64,000 nucleotides of DNA from Maccoyibacter intestinihominis (GCF_040096355.1 NZ_JBBMEX010000004.1:148360-212359), one strand, 5' to 3'. Counted from the first letter of the stretch, positions 25,395 through 35,020 are shown. Notes: generated by a model from the letters alone, not told the origin. Translations and numbers: made by a program.

Positions 25395-25486
25395 CTATGT
25401 TTGCTAATTATTTCCTTGTTTCTTTGCCAATTGTTCTTCTGTTTGTTCTCCTGTTCCCTTAAGTTCAGACTTTTTCTTTTTCGGTC

Positions 25487-25518
25487 AAAAAAAGAAGAAG
25501 ATTCTAAGAATCCTCTTC
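25487..25518 (-). terminator. Terminator after the 125-residue hypothetical gene
   Basis: GAAGAGGATTC and GAATCTTCTTC pair around TTA and are followed by T7 on the minus strand. Confidence 0.9.
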
Positions 25519-25534
25519 CATATCTCAGTTCTAT

Positions 25535-25912
25535 TTATTTGAACGAAAAATCTTCGATTTCCGGCATTGGAACTACCGGTTTTGCTGTCTCTGCGGATGC
25601 ACTGTGTCCTACAAAGAACTGATACTGATGAAGCACTTCATCTTTTTTCATATCAGAAACGGCTTTTTGAACATCCAGACTCCGGATATCACTGTCGACC
25701 CCCTTTAAAGGATATTCTTTTCCCGGCTGATATGTATCGGCATACTCTGCTGCACCAAAAGTCTGCTTTTGTTCCGGTTTTACAGACTGCATTTTCCCTG
25801 TAGAAAAATTCTCTATCGGATTACTGATCTGATCACTACCGGAATTACCTGTCACACGACCTATGGAGTTGTCATAATATCCTTCATAAGGACGGATTTT
25901 TGAAATTTCCAT
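25535..25912 (-). CDS. Hypothetical protein, 125 residues
   Basis: I do not recognise a domain. The product is hydrophilic with no signal peptide or membrane segment. It starts MEISKIRPYEGYYDN, is rich in Gly, Ser and Gln, and ends in a proline- and acid-rich tail (VPMPEIEDFSFK). The ordered part appears to be about residues 75-105 (SLDVQKAVSDMKKDEVLHQYQFF). It has its own terminator and stands between nrdR and pta. It resembles small proteins of unknown function in related Firmicutes; no role is assigned. Confidence 0.7.
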   Translation of the reverse strand: MEISKIRPYEGYYDNSIGRVTGNSGSDQISNPIENFSTGKMQSVKPEQKQTFGAAEYADTYQPGKEYPLKGVDSDIRSLDVQKAVSDMKKDEVLHQYQFFVGHSASAETAKPVVPMPEIEDFSFK

Positions 25913-25999
25913 AACTTCAAAACCTTCTTTCGCTTATCCTAAGTTCTCACATATTAGTTTTATCGGCTTCATTCGTAAAAACTTTAACAGCTACCGCTT

Positions 26000-26452
26000 T
26001 TATTTATCCAAAATCTTCTTTAATTCATTCATAAAGGTGTTGACATCTTTAAACTCACGATATACAGAGGCAAATCTTACATATGCAACTGCCTCTAAAT
26101 CCTTGAGCTTATCCATGACGATCTCTCCAATGACGGAACTTGGGATTTCTTTTTCTTCACGGTTAAAAATCTCGGTCTCCACATCATCGATCAACTGATT
26201 GATCCGGTTGACGGAAATCGGTCTTTTATGGCAGGCACGAAGTATCCCCGCCTCTATCTTGGTGCGGTCATACTGCTCCCTGTTATTATCCTTCTTGATG
26301 ACGATCAGCGGTATGGTCTCTACTTTTTCATAAGTAGTAAAGCGCTTTCCACATTCATCACATAATCTGCGGCGGCGAATCGAGTTATTATCATCCGCCG
26401 GTCTTGAGTCGATGACCCTCGTATTTTCACTGCTGCAAAACGGACATTTCAT
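26000..26452 (-). CDS. nrdR: Transcriptional repressor NrdR
   Basis: A 150-residue repressor of ribonucleotide reductase genes that senses ATP and dATP. A zinc ribbon (Cys3, Cys6, Cys31, Cys34) is followed by an ATP-cone domain from about residue 49. Longer in-frame starts exist upstream, but the ATG at 26452 follows GGAGG and gives the usual MKCPFC start. No nrd genes lie in the window, so its targets are elsewhere. Confidence 0.95.
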   Translation of the reverse strand: MKCPFCSSENTRVIDSRPADDNNSIRRRRLCDECGKRFTTYEKVETIPLIVIKKDNNREQYDRTKIEAGILRACHKRPISVNRINQLIDDVETEIFNREEKEIPSSVIGEIVMDKLKDLEAVAYVRFASVYREFKDVNTFMNELKKILDK

Positions 26453-26541
26453 CCCATGTTCCTCCTTGGACATACTATTTGCCCCAATTATAAACATTTC
26501 GTCAATTATTGTCAACCATTTCACAGATTATGTAACTCTGC

Positions 26542-26796
26542 TTACAGTCTCTTTTTGATTTCATCTACTTTTACATCGACTAAGATAATATCCGGTCCGA
26601 TCCGTATGACATTACACCATGGAATAAAAAACTCACAGTCTCTTCCGAAAAATCCCCAGAACCTCGCCGGTCCCGGTACGATCAGTGCTTTGATGCACCC
26701 GGTACACTCATCCAGTTCGAGATCCATCACATGCCCTAAACAATGACAGTCACAGACATTGATGACATTCTTTTCTCTCAATTCACACAGTCTCAT
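26542..26796 (-). CDS. YlmC/YmxH-family PRC-barrel protein
   Basis: An 84-residue protein of the YlmC/YmxH family, found in spore-forming Firmicutes and linked to sporulation by phylogenetic distribution rather than by a known activity. Typical features are the MRLCELREKNVINV start, the GHVMDLELDE segment and the WCNVIRIGPDIILV beta strands. Four cysteines in the first 35 residues (CDCHC, C) could bind metal. It lies 89 bp upstream of nrdR on the same strand. Confidence 0.82.
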   Translation of the reverse strand: MRLCELREKNVINVCDCHCLGHVMDLELDECTGCIKALIVPGPARFWGFFGRDCEFFIPWCNVIRIGPDIILVDVKVDEIKKRL

Positions 26797-26870
26797 TTTT
26801 TACTCACATACTGTTCTCTTGTATCCATTGTATGCATGATAAAAAGAACTGTGCTCTATGTGTAATATTT

Positions 26871-27971
26871 TTATACATTAAAGCGGAATAAGATTACATC
26901 GCCGTCTTTTACGACATATTCTTTTCCTTCCAGTCCTACCAGACCTTTTTCTTTTGCGGCTGAAAGGCTTCCACAATCGAGTAAATCCTGATAATTGACT
27001 ACCTCTGCACGGATAAATCCACGTTCAAAATCCGTATGGATCTTTCCGGCTGCCTGCGGTGCTTTTGTTCCGATCTTGATCGTCCATGCTCTTGTCTCAT
27101 CTTCTCCTGCTGTCAGGTAGCTGATCAATCCAAGCAGGGAATAACTTGCCTTGATAAGTTTTTCAAGTCCTGATTCTTTTAAACCAAGTTCCTCTAAGAA
27201 CATTGCTTTTTCTTCATCATCTAATTCTGCAATCTCCTGCTCGATCTGTGCACAGATAACAAATACTTCGCACGCTTCTTCTTTTGCGTGTTCGCGCACT
27301 TTCTGCACATAAGCATTGGATGCACCGTCATCTGCTAAATCATCTTCTGATACGTTTGCTGCATAAATCACAGGTTTTGCCGTCAACAGATTATATTCTT
27401 TAAACCACTTCTGCTCATCCTCATCTTCGCCAAGTTCAAAGGTTTTTGCCAGATTTCCTTCTTCTAAGTGTGCCTTGATCTTTTCTAACAGAGCAAGTTC
27501 TTTTGCAAGGGTCTTGTCCATTCTTGCACCTTTTGCTGTCTTGGCAATTCTTCTGTCAAGAATCTCTATATCTGAAAATATAAGTTCTAAATTGATGGTC
27601 TCTATATCACGGACCGGATCTACACTTCCATCCACATGTACGACATTGGTATCCTCAAAACATCTGACCACATGCACGATCGCATCTACCTCACGGATGT
27701 TTGCAAGGAACTGGTTTCCAAGTCCCTCTCCTTTGCTCGCTCCCTTTACAAGTCCTGCAATATCTACAAATTCAATGACTGCCGGTGTTACTTTTTTTGA
27801 CTGATACATCTCGCCTAACTTCTGCAAACGCTCATCCGGTACTGCTACCACACCGATATTCGGGTCAATGGTACAGAATGGATAGTTTGCTGACTCTGCC
27901 CCTGCTTTGGTAAGGGAGTTAAACAATGTACTTTTTCCTACGTTTGGTAATCCAACGATACCTAATTTCAT
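26871..27971 (-). CDS. ychF: Ribosome-binding ATPase YchF
   Basis: A 366-residue Obg-family P-loop protein that hydrolyses ATP in preference to GTP and binds ribosomes. G1 is GLPNVGKSTLFNSLT, and the NKXD position carries the altered NVSE-type motif expected for ATP specificity (AANVSEDD). A coiled coil and a C-terminal TGS-type domain follow. An extended -10 promoter candidate at 28183 would give a leader of about 210 nt. Confidence 0.96.
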   Translation of the reverse strand: MKLGIVGLPNVGKSTLFNSLTKAGAESANYPFCTIDPNIGVVAVPDERLQKLGEMYQSKKVTPAVIEFVDIAGLVKGASKGEGLGNQFLANIREVDAIVHVVRCFEDTNVVHVDGSVDPVRDIETINLELIFSDIEILDRRIAKTAKGARMDKTLAKELALLEKIKAHLEEGNLAKTFELGEDEDEQKWFKEYNLLTAKPVIYAANVSEDDLADDGASNAYVQKVREHAKEEACEVFVICAQIEQEIAELDDEEKAMFLEELGLKESGLEKLIKASYSLLGLISYLTAGEDETRAWTIKIGTKAPQAAGKIHTDFERGFIRAEVVNYQDLLDCGSLSAAKEKGLVGLEGKEYVVKDGDVILFRFNV

Positions 27972-28713
27972 TTTTATCTTTACCTGTTCAAAAATGCCTG
28001 CTTTCCCGGCATCTTTGCCTTTCTATGTTATTTTACTGCACAATTTATTACACAATCATTAAGGCTTTTTCTTTTTTATGCTGTCCACATTTTAATCGTT
28101 TCTTCTGGCAATACTCTTAATGTTCTTTGTCTTATATGTTGTTGTCTGGCTGTGTAAACATAATCGTTTCATACAGCTTACAATTATATCATAAGTCCTG
28201 CAATTTTAAAACCATCAAAATTTTTATCCGTGTCAGTATATTAATTGGGCATTCATATAACAAATAGTCACCATTGCTTCTGAATACACCAGTCCGCACA
28301 TCTTTCTTTTCTGCGGAAATGTTGGCACAAACATTCCCCCTTAACATGAATTCTCAAAAAATCTTAAAACGTAATCAAGGGGATATCCCTAGTCTAAATC
28401 AGGAATATCTCCTTATAATTTCAAAATGCCAAAATAACTTAAATTTTTCTTTCCGTTGGTGCCTGTTTGTTATACCCCCAAGTATTCACATGGTAGAATT
28501 GCCTTTATGTCTGATGCAGTATAATCTGACACATTCCTTACATTTCCATTTTATCATTCAAATAATTTTATCAAAATCTCAATTGATCCATGATAATAAT
28601 AATCTATGTACGAATTTTCTTTTAGAGAATTCCTATTTTCTTCAATACACCAAACAAAACCGATTTCTGTATACGATAAGATCCTATACAGAGTTCGACT
28701 GGTTCAGTTTTAA
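27972..28713. other. Intergenic region without recognised gene
   Basis: These 742 AT-rich bases between ychF and ssrA hold an extended -10 promoter candidate (TGATATAAT on the minus strand, -10 at 28183-28188) and a small GATGCC/GGCAT hairpin followed by T5 just upstream of ychF. A long plus-strand frame in the right part runs into the tmRNA and is not credible. I see nothing else. Confidence 0.6.
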
Positions 28714-29052
28714 TGGAGTAGACGGGAGTCGAACCCGTGTCCAAAAACAAATCCCCTGTACTTCTACGAGTGTAGTCTGTGATTTAACATTCCCTCCACG
28801 ATACCTGCAACAGACACAGTTACCGCTTTAGTAGCTTCATAATACGCCCTTATGTGCAAAGCTTAGCATAAGTCGTTTCTCACATAGTCGAAGCCTGGCT
28901 CCTAAGGTGTGAGTGCCCTAGGTCAGACTGCTGCACTTAGGCAGCGTATGCTAAATTATCTTCAGCGTTTAAATTTAATTGTGAAATTTGACGCAATTTC
29001 TTTCGACTCGCTTCTCCAGCTTCATCATCCCTGTCGAAACCATTACTACCCC
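28714..29052 (-). ncRNA. ssrA: tmRNA
   Basis: The 5' end GGGGTAG pairs with the 3' CTACTCC to form the acceptor stem, followed by discriminator A; the T arm is GGTTCGACTCC. After the 5' half (ATGGTTTCGACAGGGATG) comes an internal open reading frame ending AEDNLAYAA and TAA (28966-28937), the likely degradation tag. The exact resume codon is inferred from the alanine and similarity to clostridial tags. CCA is not encoded. It lies 72 bp downstream of smpB, its protein partner. Confidence 0.95.
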
Positions 29053-29084
29053 GAATTCGGGTGTAGGTCACTTCTACACCTGCT

Positions 29085-29113
29085 ATTATAGACGCGATCA
29101 TTTCAGCCGTCAA
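29085..29113 (-). promoter_or_regulatory. ssrA promoter
   Basis: TTGACG (29108-29113) and TATAAT (29085-29090) have a 17-bp spacer. The 5' leader removed from the precursor can form a GGTGTAG/CTACACC hairpin before the mature end at 29052. Confidence 0.7.
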
Positions 29114-29124
29114 GGGTTCCTTTT

Positions 29125-29592
29125 TTAATAAAGATTCTTTACCTTGAAATTCCGCTCCGCTTCACGCCTCTGGTCTTTCTTTGCAATGTCATCGCGCTTA
29201 TCATAGAGCTTCTTACCTTTTGCCAATGCAATCTGTACTTTGACTAATCCACCCTTTAAGTATACTTCCACCGGGACTAAGGTATACCCTTTTTCTGCAA
29301 TCTTGCCTTGCAGTTTACGAATCTCTGCCTTGTGCATCAGAAGTTTTTTCGGGCGCAGCGGATCTTTGTTAAAAATATTTCCTTTTTCATAAGGAGAGAT
29401 ATGCATGCCATAGATAATGACCTCTCCGTTCTCAATACGGATAAAAGATTCCTTGATGCTGCATTTTCCCATACGCAGGGATTTGACTTCTGTGCCGTGA
29501 AGTGCAATTCCCGCCTCATATTTTTCTTCTAAAAAATAATCATGTCTGGCTTTTTTATTGTTCGCGATCAGCTTGATACTTTCCTTTGCCAT
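29125..29592 (-). CDS. smpB: SsrA-binding protein SmpB
   Basis: A 155-residue partner of tmRNA in rescuing stalled ribosomes. The OB-fold core contains HDYFLEEKYEAGIALHGTEVKSLR, and the basic C-terminal tail has KKLYDKRDDIAKKDQRREAERN, which occupies the mRNA channel. Its start lies 38 bases inside the end of rnr in another frame. The order secG-rnr-smpB-ssrA is conserved in Firmicutes. Confidence 0.97.
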   Translation of the reverse strand: MAKESIKLIANNKKARHDYFLEEKYEAGIALHGTEVKSLRMGKCSIKESFIRIENGEVIIYGMHISPYEKGNIFNKDPLRPKKLLMHKAEIRKLQGKIAEKGYTLVPVEVYLKGGLVKVQIALAKGKKLYDKRDDIAKKDQRREAERNFKVKNLY

Positions 29593-31717
29593 CTTCTTCC
29601 TCCGCTAACTCAAAATCTATCGTCCGCATAAAAGTATCGGTATCTTTTACACGGATCTTTAGTCTCTGACCGAGTTTGTAATGCTTATTTGTAACTTCTC
29701 CTATCAGTTCATAGGTTTCTTCGCTGTAGTTGTAATAATCGTCTGTCAGATCCGTGACACGGATCATACCCTCTATTGTATTTGCAAGCTCTACATACAT
29801 GCCATACCGGGTAACACCGGATATGACACCTTCAAAAGTCTCTCCAATGTGCTGACTCATATACTCCACTTTTTTGAGTTTATCTGTCTCACGCTCTGCC
29901 TCTTCTGCTAACCGTTCCCGCTTGCTTGCATGTAATGCAACTTCCGGCAGGATCTTCTCATAATGTGCCTTTCTGGTATCATTCATCCTGCCACGCAGAT
30001 TCTCTTTGATAATACGATGGATCTGCAGATCCGGATATCTGCGGATCGGAGAAGTAAAATGACAGTAGTATTTTGCCGCTAAGCCAAAATGCCCGGTACA
30101 ATCCACCGTATACTTTGCCTGCTTCATCGAACGCAGGGTCAGTCGGCTGATCAAAGGTTCTTCGGGTGTTCCATCGATCTGTTCTAACAGCTTTTGCAGT
30201 TCTTTTGGATGTACCTCATCCTTTGCGATATGCATACTGTAACCAAAGTTATTGATAAACGTAGACAGTTTTTGGATCTTTTCCTCATCGGGATTCTCAT
30301 GTGTCCGGTAAACGAACGGTATCTCCTGCCAGAAATAGTCCTCGGCAACCGTTTCGTTTGCTGCTAACATAAAATCTTCAATGATCTTTGTTGCAACATT
30401 CCGCTCATACGGGCGGATATCCACCGGATTTCCCTTTTTATCTAAAATGATCTTTGTCTCAGGAAAATCAAAGTCAATTGAGCCACGCTTCATGCGTTTT
30501 TTCCGCAAAATGGCTGCTAACTTTTCCATCCGCTCAAACATCGGGATCAGTTCTTCGTATTCTGCCCGCTCTTTCTCATCCTGTTCCTGTAAAATTTTTT
30601 TGACACTGGTGTAACTCATACGTCTGTCCACCCGCACAACAGTCTCTGCGATCACATGATCTAACAGTTTTCCCTTGTCGTCAAATTTCATAATACAGCT
30701 CAATGCCAGACGGTTCTCGCCCTGATTCAGCGAACAGATTCCATTCGATAATGTGTGCGGCAGCATTGGGATCACACGGTCTACTAAATAGACACTGGTT
30801 CCACGCTTCTCGGCCTCAACATCCAAAGCGGAGTGCTCCTGCACATAATTCGTTACATCTGCAATGTGGACACCTAACGTATATATGCCATCTTCTTCGG
30901 TCAGTGTGATCGCGTCATCCAGGTCCTTGGCATCTTCGCCATCGATGGTGACCGTCTGCCAGTCCCTTATGTCCATTCTGCCTGCCATATCGGCTTCACT
31001 GACCTCTTTTGCCACACGCTCTGCCTGATTTAAAATCTTTTCCGAAAATTCTATCGGAAGATCGTAGGCTTTTACGATGGATAGAATATCCACTCCCGGA
31101 TCATTGACATGACCTAAGATCTCAACAATTTTTCCCTCCGGCTTTCTGCCGTCTCTGCCGTAATCGGTAATCTCGCAGACTACCTTATGACCACTGACTG
31201 CTCCTTTGGAACGCTCGATCGGAATAAAAATGTCATTTGCGATCTTCTGATTATCCGGCACTACAAATCCAAAATTTTTACTCTGTTCGTAATAACCGAC
31301 TACTTTTGTGACACCGTGTTCTAAGATTTTTACGATTGAACCCTCTTTCCTCTTTCCTCCGGTCGACGGCATGATCTTTACCTGTACGGTATCTAAATGC
31401 ATGGCTCCATGGACTTCAGATTCCGGAATATAGATATCCTCGCCCTCTTCCATCCGTAAAAATCCAAACCCTTTTGGATGACTCTCAAATACACCGGTTA
31501 CAAAATGATGTTTTGCCTTACTGTATTTTCCCTTTTTGCTGACATCTGCCTTGCCGTCAGCCACCAGTGCGTCTAACACTTCCTGCAATTCTGCTCTCTG
31601 GCTTTTCGGAATCTGTAAGAGCATAGCCATCTCTTTGGCTTTCATTGGCACATAAAAGTCATCACACAAGAGACTGTATATGGTTTTTTTTCTTTTTTCT
31701 AATGCTTCGTGATCCAT
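29555..31717 (-). CDS. rnr: Ribonuclease R
   Basis: A 720-residue processive 3'-5' exoribonuclease that degrades structured RNA and works with tmRNA on defective mRNAs. N-terminal helix-turn-helix and cold-shock domains precede an RNB catalytic domain with DGEDAKDLDDAI, which holds the metal-binding aspartates. A C-terminal S1 domain and a short charged tail follow. AGGAG precedes the ATG. Confidence 0.96.
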   Translation of the reverse strand: MDHEALEKRKKTIYSLLCDDFYVPMKAKEMAMLLQIPKSQRAELQEVLDALVADGKADVSKKGKYSKAKHHFVTGVFESHPKGFGFLRMEEGEDIYIPESEVHGAMHLDTVQVKIMPSTGGKRKEGSIVKILEHGVTKVVGYYEQSKNFGFVVPDNQKIANDIFIPIERSKGAVSGHKVVCEITDYGRDGRKPEGKIVEILGHVNDPGVDILSIVKAYDLPIEFSEKILNQAERVAKEVSEADMAGRMDIRDWQTVTIDGEDAKDLDDAITLTEEDGIYTLGVHIADVTNYVQEHSALDVEAEKRGTSVYLVDRVIPMLPHTLSNGICSLNQGENRLALSCIMKFDDKGKLLDHVIAETVVRVDRRMSYTSVKKILQEQDEKERAEYEELIPMFERMEKLAAILRKKRMKRGSIDFDFPETKIILDKKGNPVDIRPYERNVATKIIEDFMLAANETVAEDYFWQEIPFVYRTHENPDEEKIQKLSTFINNFGYSMHIAKDEVHPKELQKLLEQIDGTPEEPLISRLTLRSMKQAKYTVDCTGHFGLAAKYYCHFTSPIRRYPDLQIHRIIKENLRGRMNDTRKAHYEKILPEVALHASKRERLAEEAERETDKLKKVEYMSQHIGETFEGVISGVTRYGMYVELANTIEGMIRVTDLTDDYYNYSEETYELIGEVTNKHYKLGQRLKIRVKDTDTFMRTIDFELAEEEDGKGKYQADREQ

Positions 31718-31735
31718 AATTCTCCTATTAAACTC

Positions 31736-31763
31736 AAAAAGGACTGTCGCATCAACGACAGCC
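31736..31763 (-). terminator. Terminator after secG
   Basis: GGGCTGTCG pairs with CGACAGTCC (one G-T pair) and is followed by T5 on the minus strand. It lies immediately before the rnr start region, so rnr may depend on readthrough or on another promoter. Confidence 0.75.
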
Positions 31764-31774
31764 CTGCATTTCCT

Positions 31775-32014
31775 TTAGAAACTTCCTATATTCAATACAA
31801 TGGAAAGTATTAAAAACAGTGCGACCAAAGCTCTGGTTGCTTTAACTAAGACACCTTCCATGGAACGGTCTTTATGCTTGCTCCAATAGGTATCGGATGC
31901 ACCTGCAATTGCTCCAAGTCCTGCGGATTTACCTTCCTGACATAAAATAATAGCTGTAATGATGATACTTATAAGAATTAATACTACTGTTAATATCGTT
32001 TTTAAAACTGCCAC
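31775..32014 (-). CDS. secG: Preprotein translocase subunit SecG
   Basis: A 79-residue membrane subunit of SecYEG with two hydrophobic helices flanking the conserved GKSAGLGAIAGASDTYW cytosolic loop. An in-frame GTG at 32023 touches the AGGAGG box, so the second GTG at 32014, 8 bases from the box, is the likelier start. It heads the secG-rnr-smpB-ssrA block. Confidence 0.93.
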   Translation of the reverse strand: MAVLKTILTVVLILISIIITAIILCQEGKSAGLGAIAGASDTYWSKHKDRSMEGVLVKATRALVALFLILSIVLNIGSF

Positions 32015-32056
32015 TTGTGACACCTCCTGTAGTTTCCTCCACTCGTAACTTGGTAA

Positions 32057-32085
32057 AGTATATCATACTTTCTATGTCTATGCAA
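32057..32085 (-). promoter_or_regulatory. secG promoter
   Basis: TTGCAT (32080-32085) and TATACT (32057-32062) have a 17-bp spacer. A GGGTTTT/AAAACCC hairpin just upstream may end eno transcription. Confidence 0.6.
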
Positions 32086-32108
32086 GGGTTTTCGCCCAAA
32101 ACCCGGTA

Positions 32109-33413
32109 TTAAATCTTGTTAAATGGATTCGTATATTTGGCTGCTTCCTTCATCTCTTCTTCAATCCGAAGAAGCCGGTTGTATTTTGCGACACGCTCAC
32201 TCCGGCATGGTGCTCCTGTTTTTATCTGCCCTGCATTGACCGCTACGGCAAGGTCTGCAATAAAAGAATCCTCTGTTTCCCCGGAACGATGGGAGATCAC
32301 TGCACGAAATGCATTTTTCTGAGCTAATTCGATCGCATCCATTGCCTCTGTCACCGTACCGATCTGATTGACTTTGATCAAAATGGCATTGCCGGTATGA
32401 AACTTAATTCCTAAATCCAGACGTTTGGTATTCGTTACAAACAGATCGTCTCCGACTAACTGGACACGGTCGCCTAAACGCTTTGTCATTGCTTTCCAGC
32501 CATCCCAGTCATCTTCGTCTAACCCGTCTTCGATCGAAATGATCGGGAACTCTTCGATCAATTCCTCATAGTATGAGATCATTTCATTCGTATCCCTTAA
32601 GACTTCTTCATCTTTTAACTTTCCTTCGCCCTCAAAGTGATACATGCCGTCCTCTTCACAGTATAGCTCACTTGCCGCTGCATCTATTGCAATTTTAAAA
32701 TCTGTCCCTGCCTCGTAACCGGCTGCCTCGATCGCTTTGACGATAAACTTCAGGACTGCCTTTGCATCCGGCAGATCCGGGGCAAAACCACCCTCGTCCC
32801 CAACACCTGTGGCATAATTTTTTTCTTCTAATAATCTCTTTAAATTGTGGTAGACCTCGGCACATTTACGCAGTGCATCCGAAAAATCCTCTGCCTGCAC
32901 CGGCATGATCATAAATTCCTGAAAATCCACGGTATTCGCCGCATGTTTTCCACCGTTTAAAATATTCATCATCGGAACCGGGAGCAATCTTGTGTGACAG
33001 CCTCCAAGATAACGGTAAAGTGGGATCTCTAACGCATTTGCCGCCGCTCTTGCCACTGCCATAGAGACTGCTAACATCGCATTGGCACCAAGATTGACTT
33101 TATTTTCCGTGCCATCTAAGGCGATCATCTTTGCATCGATATTTTCCTGCTCTAATACATTCATACCGATGATTTCTTTTGCGATCCGTTCATTGACATG
33201 ACGCACGGCATTCTGTACGGCAAGTCCAAAGTATTCTGTGGTACCATCGCGAAGCTCTACTGCTTCAAACCGTCCGGTACTCGCACCGGATGGGACAGCG
33301 GCACTTCCCACAATATAATCGGATACCTTTACTTCTGCTTCAATGGTCGGATTTCCTCTGGAGTCTAAAATCTGTCTTGCTTTTACTTCTGTAATCGGAT
33401 AAAAACTGTTCAT
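32109..33413 (-). CDS. eno: Enolase
   Basis: A 434-residue glycolytic enzyme that interconverts 2-phosphoglycerate and phosphoenolpyruvate. Signatures include RQILDSRGNPT at the N-terminus, the metal-binding SIEDGLDEDDW and VGDDLFVTN, and the catalytic-lysine region ILIKVNQIGT and SHRSGETED. It is separated from the other glycolytic genes by the purine genes. Confidence 0.97.
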   Translation of the reverse strand: MNSFYPITEVKARQILDSRGNPTIEAEVKVSDYIVGSAAVPSGASTGRFEAVELRDGTTEYFGLAVQNAVRHVNERIAKEIIGMNVLEQENIDAKMIALDGTENKVNLGANAMLAVSMAVARAAANALEIPLYRYLGGCHTRLLPVPMMNILNGGKHAANTVDFQEFMIMPVQAEDFSDALRKCAEVYHNLKRLLEEKNYATGVGDEGGFAPDLPDAKAVLKFIVKAIEAAGYEAGTDFKIAIDAAASELYCEEDGMYHFEGEGKLKDEEVLRDTNEMISYYEELIEEFPIISIEDGLDEDDWDGWKAMTKRLGDRVQLVGDDLFVTNTKRLDLGIKFHTGNAILIKVNQIGTVTEAMDAIELAQKNAFRAVISHRSGETEDSFIADLAVAVNAGQIKTGAPCRSERVAKYNRLLRIEEEMKEAAKYTNPFNKI

Positions 33414-33467
33414 ATCTCTTCCTCACTCTTTTTTCTGTTATCCTGTCCGATCCATTCAAAATTATGC

Positions 33468-33507
33468 AAAAAAACGGCAACTCTCTAAAGATCATTGCCG
33501 TTTTTTT
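33468..33507 (-). terminator. Terminator after purB
   Basis: AAACGGCAA pairs with TTGCCGTTT across a 14-nt loop, followed by T7 on the minus strand. Confidence 0.88.
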
Positions 33508-33568
33508 AATCTGTTCTCTATGCTGTTATTTTTGCCGCTTTACGATTTTGCTGCGATATCCTGTCCTT

Positions 33569-35020
33569 TTATACGTTGATTTCAACCTCTACGCCAAGCA
33601 GGTCTTTGCGTTCTTCTAATGCCGGTTTTATGACATTTTCTAAGAATGCGGTTACCTGGATCGGTGCTCTTCCCACATATTTTGCAGGGTCCATAGATTT
33701 TTCTAATTCTTCTAAGGTCAGATTGAATGCCGGATCTGCTGCGATCAGTTCTAAAAGATTGTTGTCTTTTCCTTCCTCTTTGACATTCTTTCCTGCCTCC
33801 ATGGAAAGCTGACGGATCTTTTCGTGCATCTCCTGACGGTTACCTCCATTTTTTACGGCATCCATCATAATATTTTCGGTTGCCATGAACGGAAGCTCTG
33901 CCATCATGTGTTTGCGGATAACCTTATCATATACTACCAGTCCGTCTACGACGTTCAGACATAAATCTAAAATACCGTCAATGGCAAGGAAGCCTTCCGG
34001 AATGCTTAAACGCTTGTTTGCGGAATCGTCTAACGTTCTCTCAAACCACTGTGTTGCAGATGTGATCGCCGGATTTAAGGCATCGATCATCACATAGCGG
34101 GAAAGAGATGCAATACGCTCACTCCGCATCGGATTTCTCTTATATGCCATCGCGGAGGAACCGATCTGGTTTTTCTCAAATGGCTCTTCTACTTCTTTTA
34201 AGTGCTGGAGCAGACGGATATCATTTGACATCTTATGCGCACTTGCTGCAATGCCTGCTAAAACATTTGCTACTCTGGTATCTACTTTTCTTGAATAGGT
34301 CTGACCGGATACCGGATAACATTCTGCAAATCCCATTTTTTTCGCGATCATCGGATCGATCTTATCGATGGTTTCCTGATCTCCTGCGAATAACTCCTGA
34401 AAACTTGCCTGTGTTCCTGTCGTTCCTTTAGAGCCTAAGAGTTTTAAGCTGTTCTGTACATACTCTAAATCCTCTAAATCCATTAAAAATTCCTGCATCC
34501 AGAGTGTTGCACGTTTTCCTACGGTAGTCGGCTGTGCCGGCTGGAAATGTGTAAATGCCAGTGTCGGCAGTTCTTTATATTCGTCTGCAAATTTTGCAAG
34601 TTCATCGATCACATTGACTAATTTTTTACGGACTAATTTCAGTGCCTCGTTCATGACGATAATGTCCGTATTGTCACCCACATAACAGGAGGTTGCTCCT
34701 AAATGAATGATACCTGCTGCCTTTGGGCACTGCTGTCCATAAGCATACACATGGCTCATAACATCATGGCGTACTAACTTTTCACGCTCTTTTGCCACTT
34801 CATAATTAATATCCTCGGCATTTGCCTTTAACTCATCGATCTGCTCCTGTGTGATGACCGGTTTTCCATTCTCGGAAAGACCTAATTCCATTTCTGTCTC
34901 TGCAAGCGCGATCCAGAGTTTTCTCCAGGTACGGAATTTCATATCCGGTGAAAAAATATACTGCATTTCTTTACTTGCATAGCGCTCTGAGAGCGGACTG
35001 TTATATCTGTCTGTTGACAT
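33569..35020 (-). CDS. purB: Adenylosuccinate lyase
   Basis: A 483-residue fumarase-superfamily lyase that acts twice in purine synthesis, on SAICAR and on adenylosuccinate. The family signature GSSAMAYKRNP holds the catalytic serine loop, and TSCYVGDNTD and LAFTHFQPAQPTT carry further conserved residues. It is the last gene of purC-purF-purB. Confidence 0.96.
   Translation of the reverse strand: MSTDRYNSPLSERYASKEMQYIFSPDMKFRTWRKLWIALAETEMELGLSENGKPVITQEQIDELKANAEDINYEVAKEREKLVRHDVMSHVYAYGQQCPKAAGIIHLGATSCYVGDNTDIIVMNEALKLVRKKLVNVIDELAKFADEYKELPTLAFTHFQPAQPTTVGKRATLWMQEFLMDLEDLEYVQNSLKLLGSKGTTGTQASFQELFAGDQETIDKIDPMIAKKMGFAECYPVSGQTYSRKVDTRVANVLAGIAASAHKMSNDIRLLQHLKEVEEPFEKNQIGSSAMAYKRNPMRSERIASLSRYVMIDALNPAITSATQWFERTLDDSANKRLSIPEGFLAIDGILDLCLNVVDGLVVYDKVIRKHMMAELPFMATENIMMDAVKNGGNRQEMHEKIRQLSMEAGKNVKEEGKDNNLLELIAADPAFNLTLEELEKSMDPAKYVGRAPIQVTAFLENVIKPALEERKDLLGVEVEINV

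Noticed and set aside
28274..28831. Plus-strand frame of 185 codons between ychF and smpB
   Set aside because: It runs into the 3' part of the tmRNA gene on the opposite strand, shows no recognisable domain and has no good ribosome binding site.
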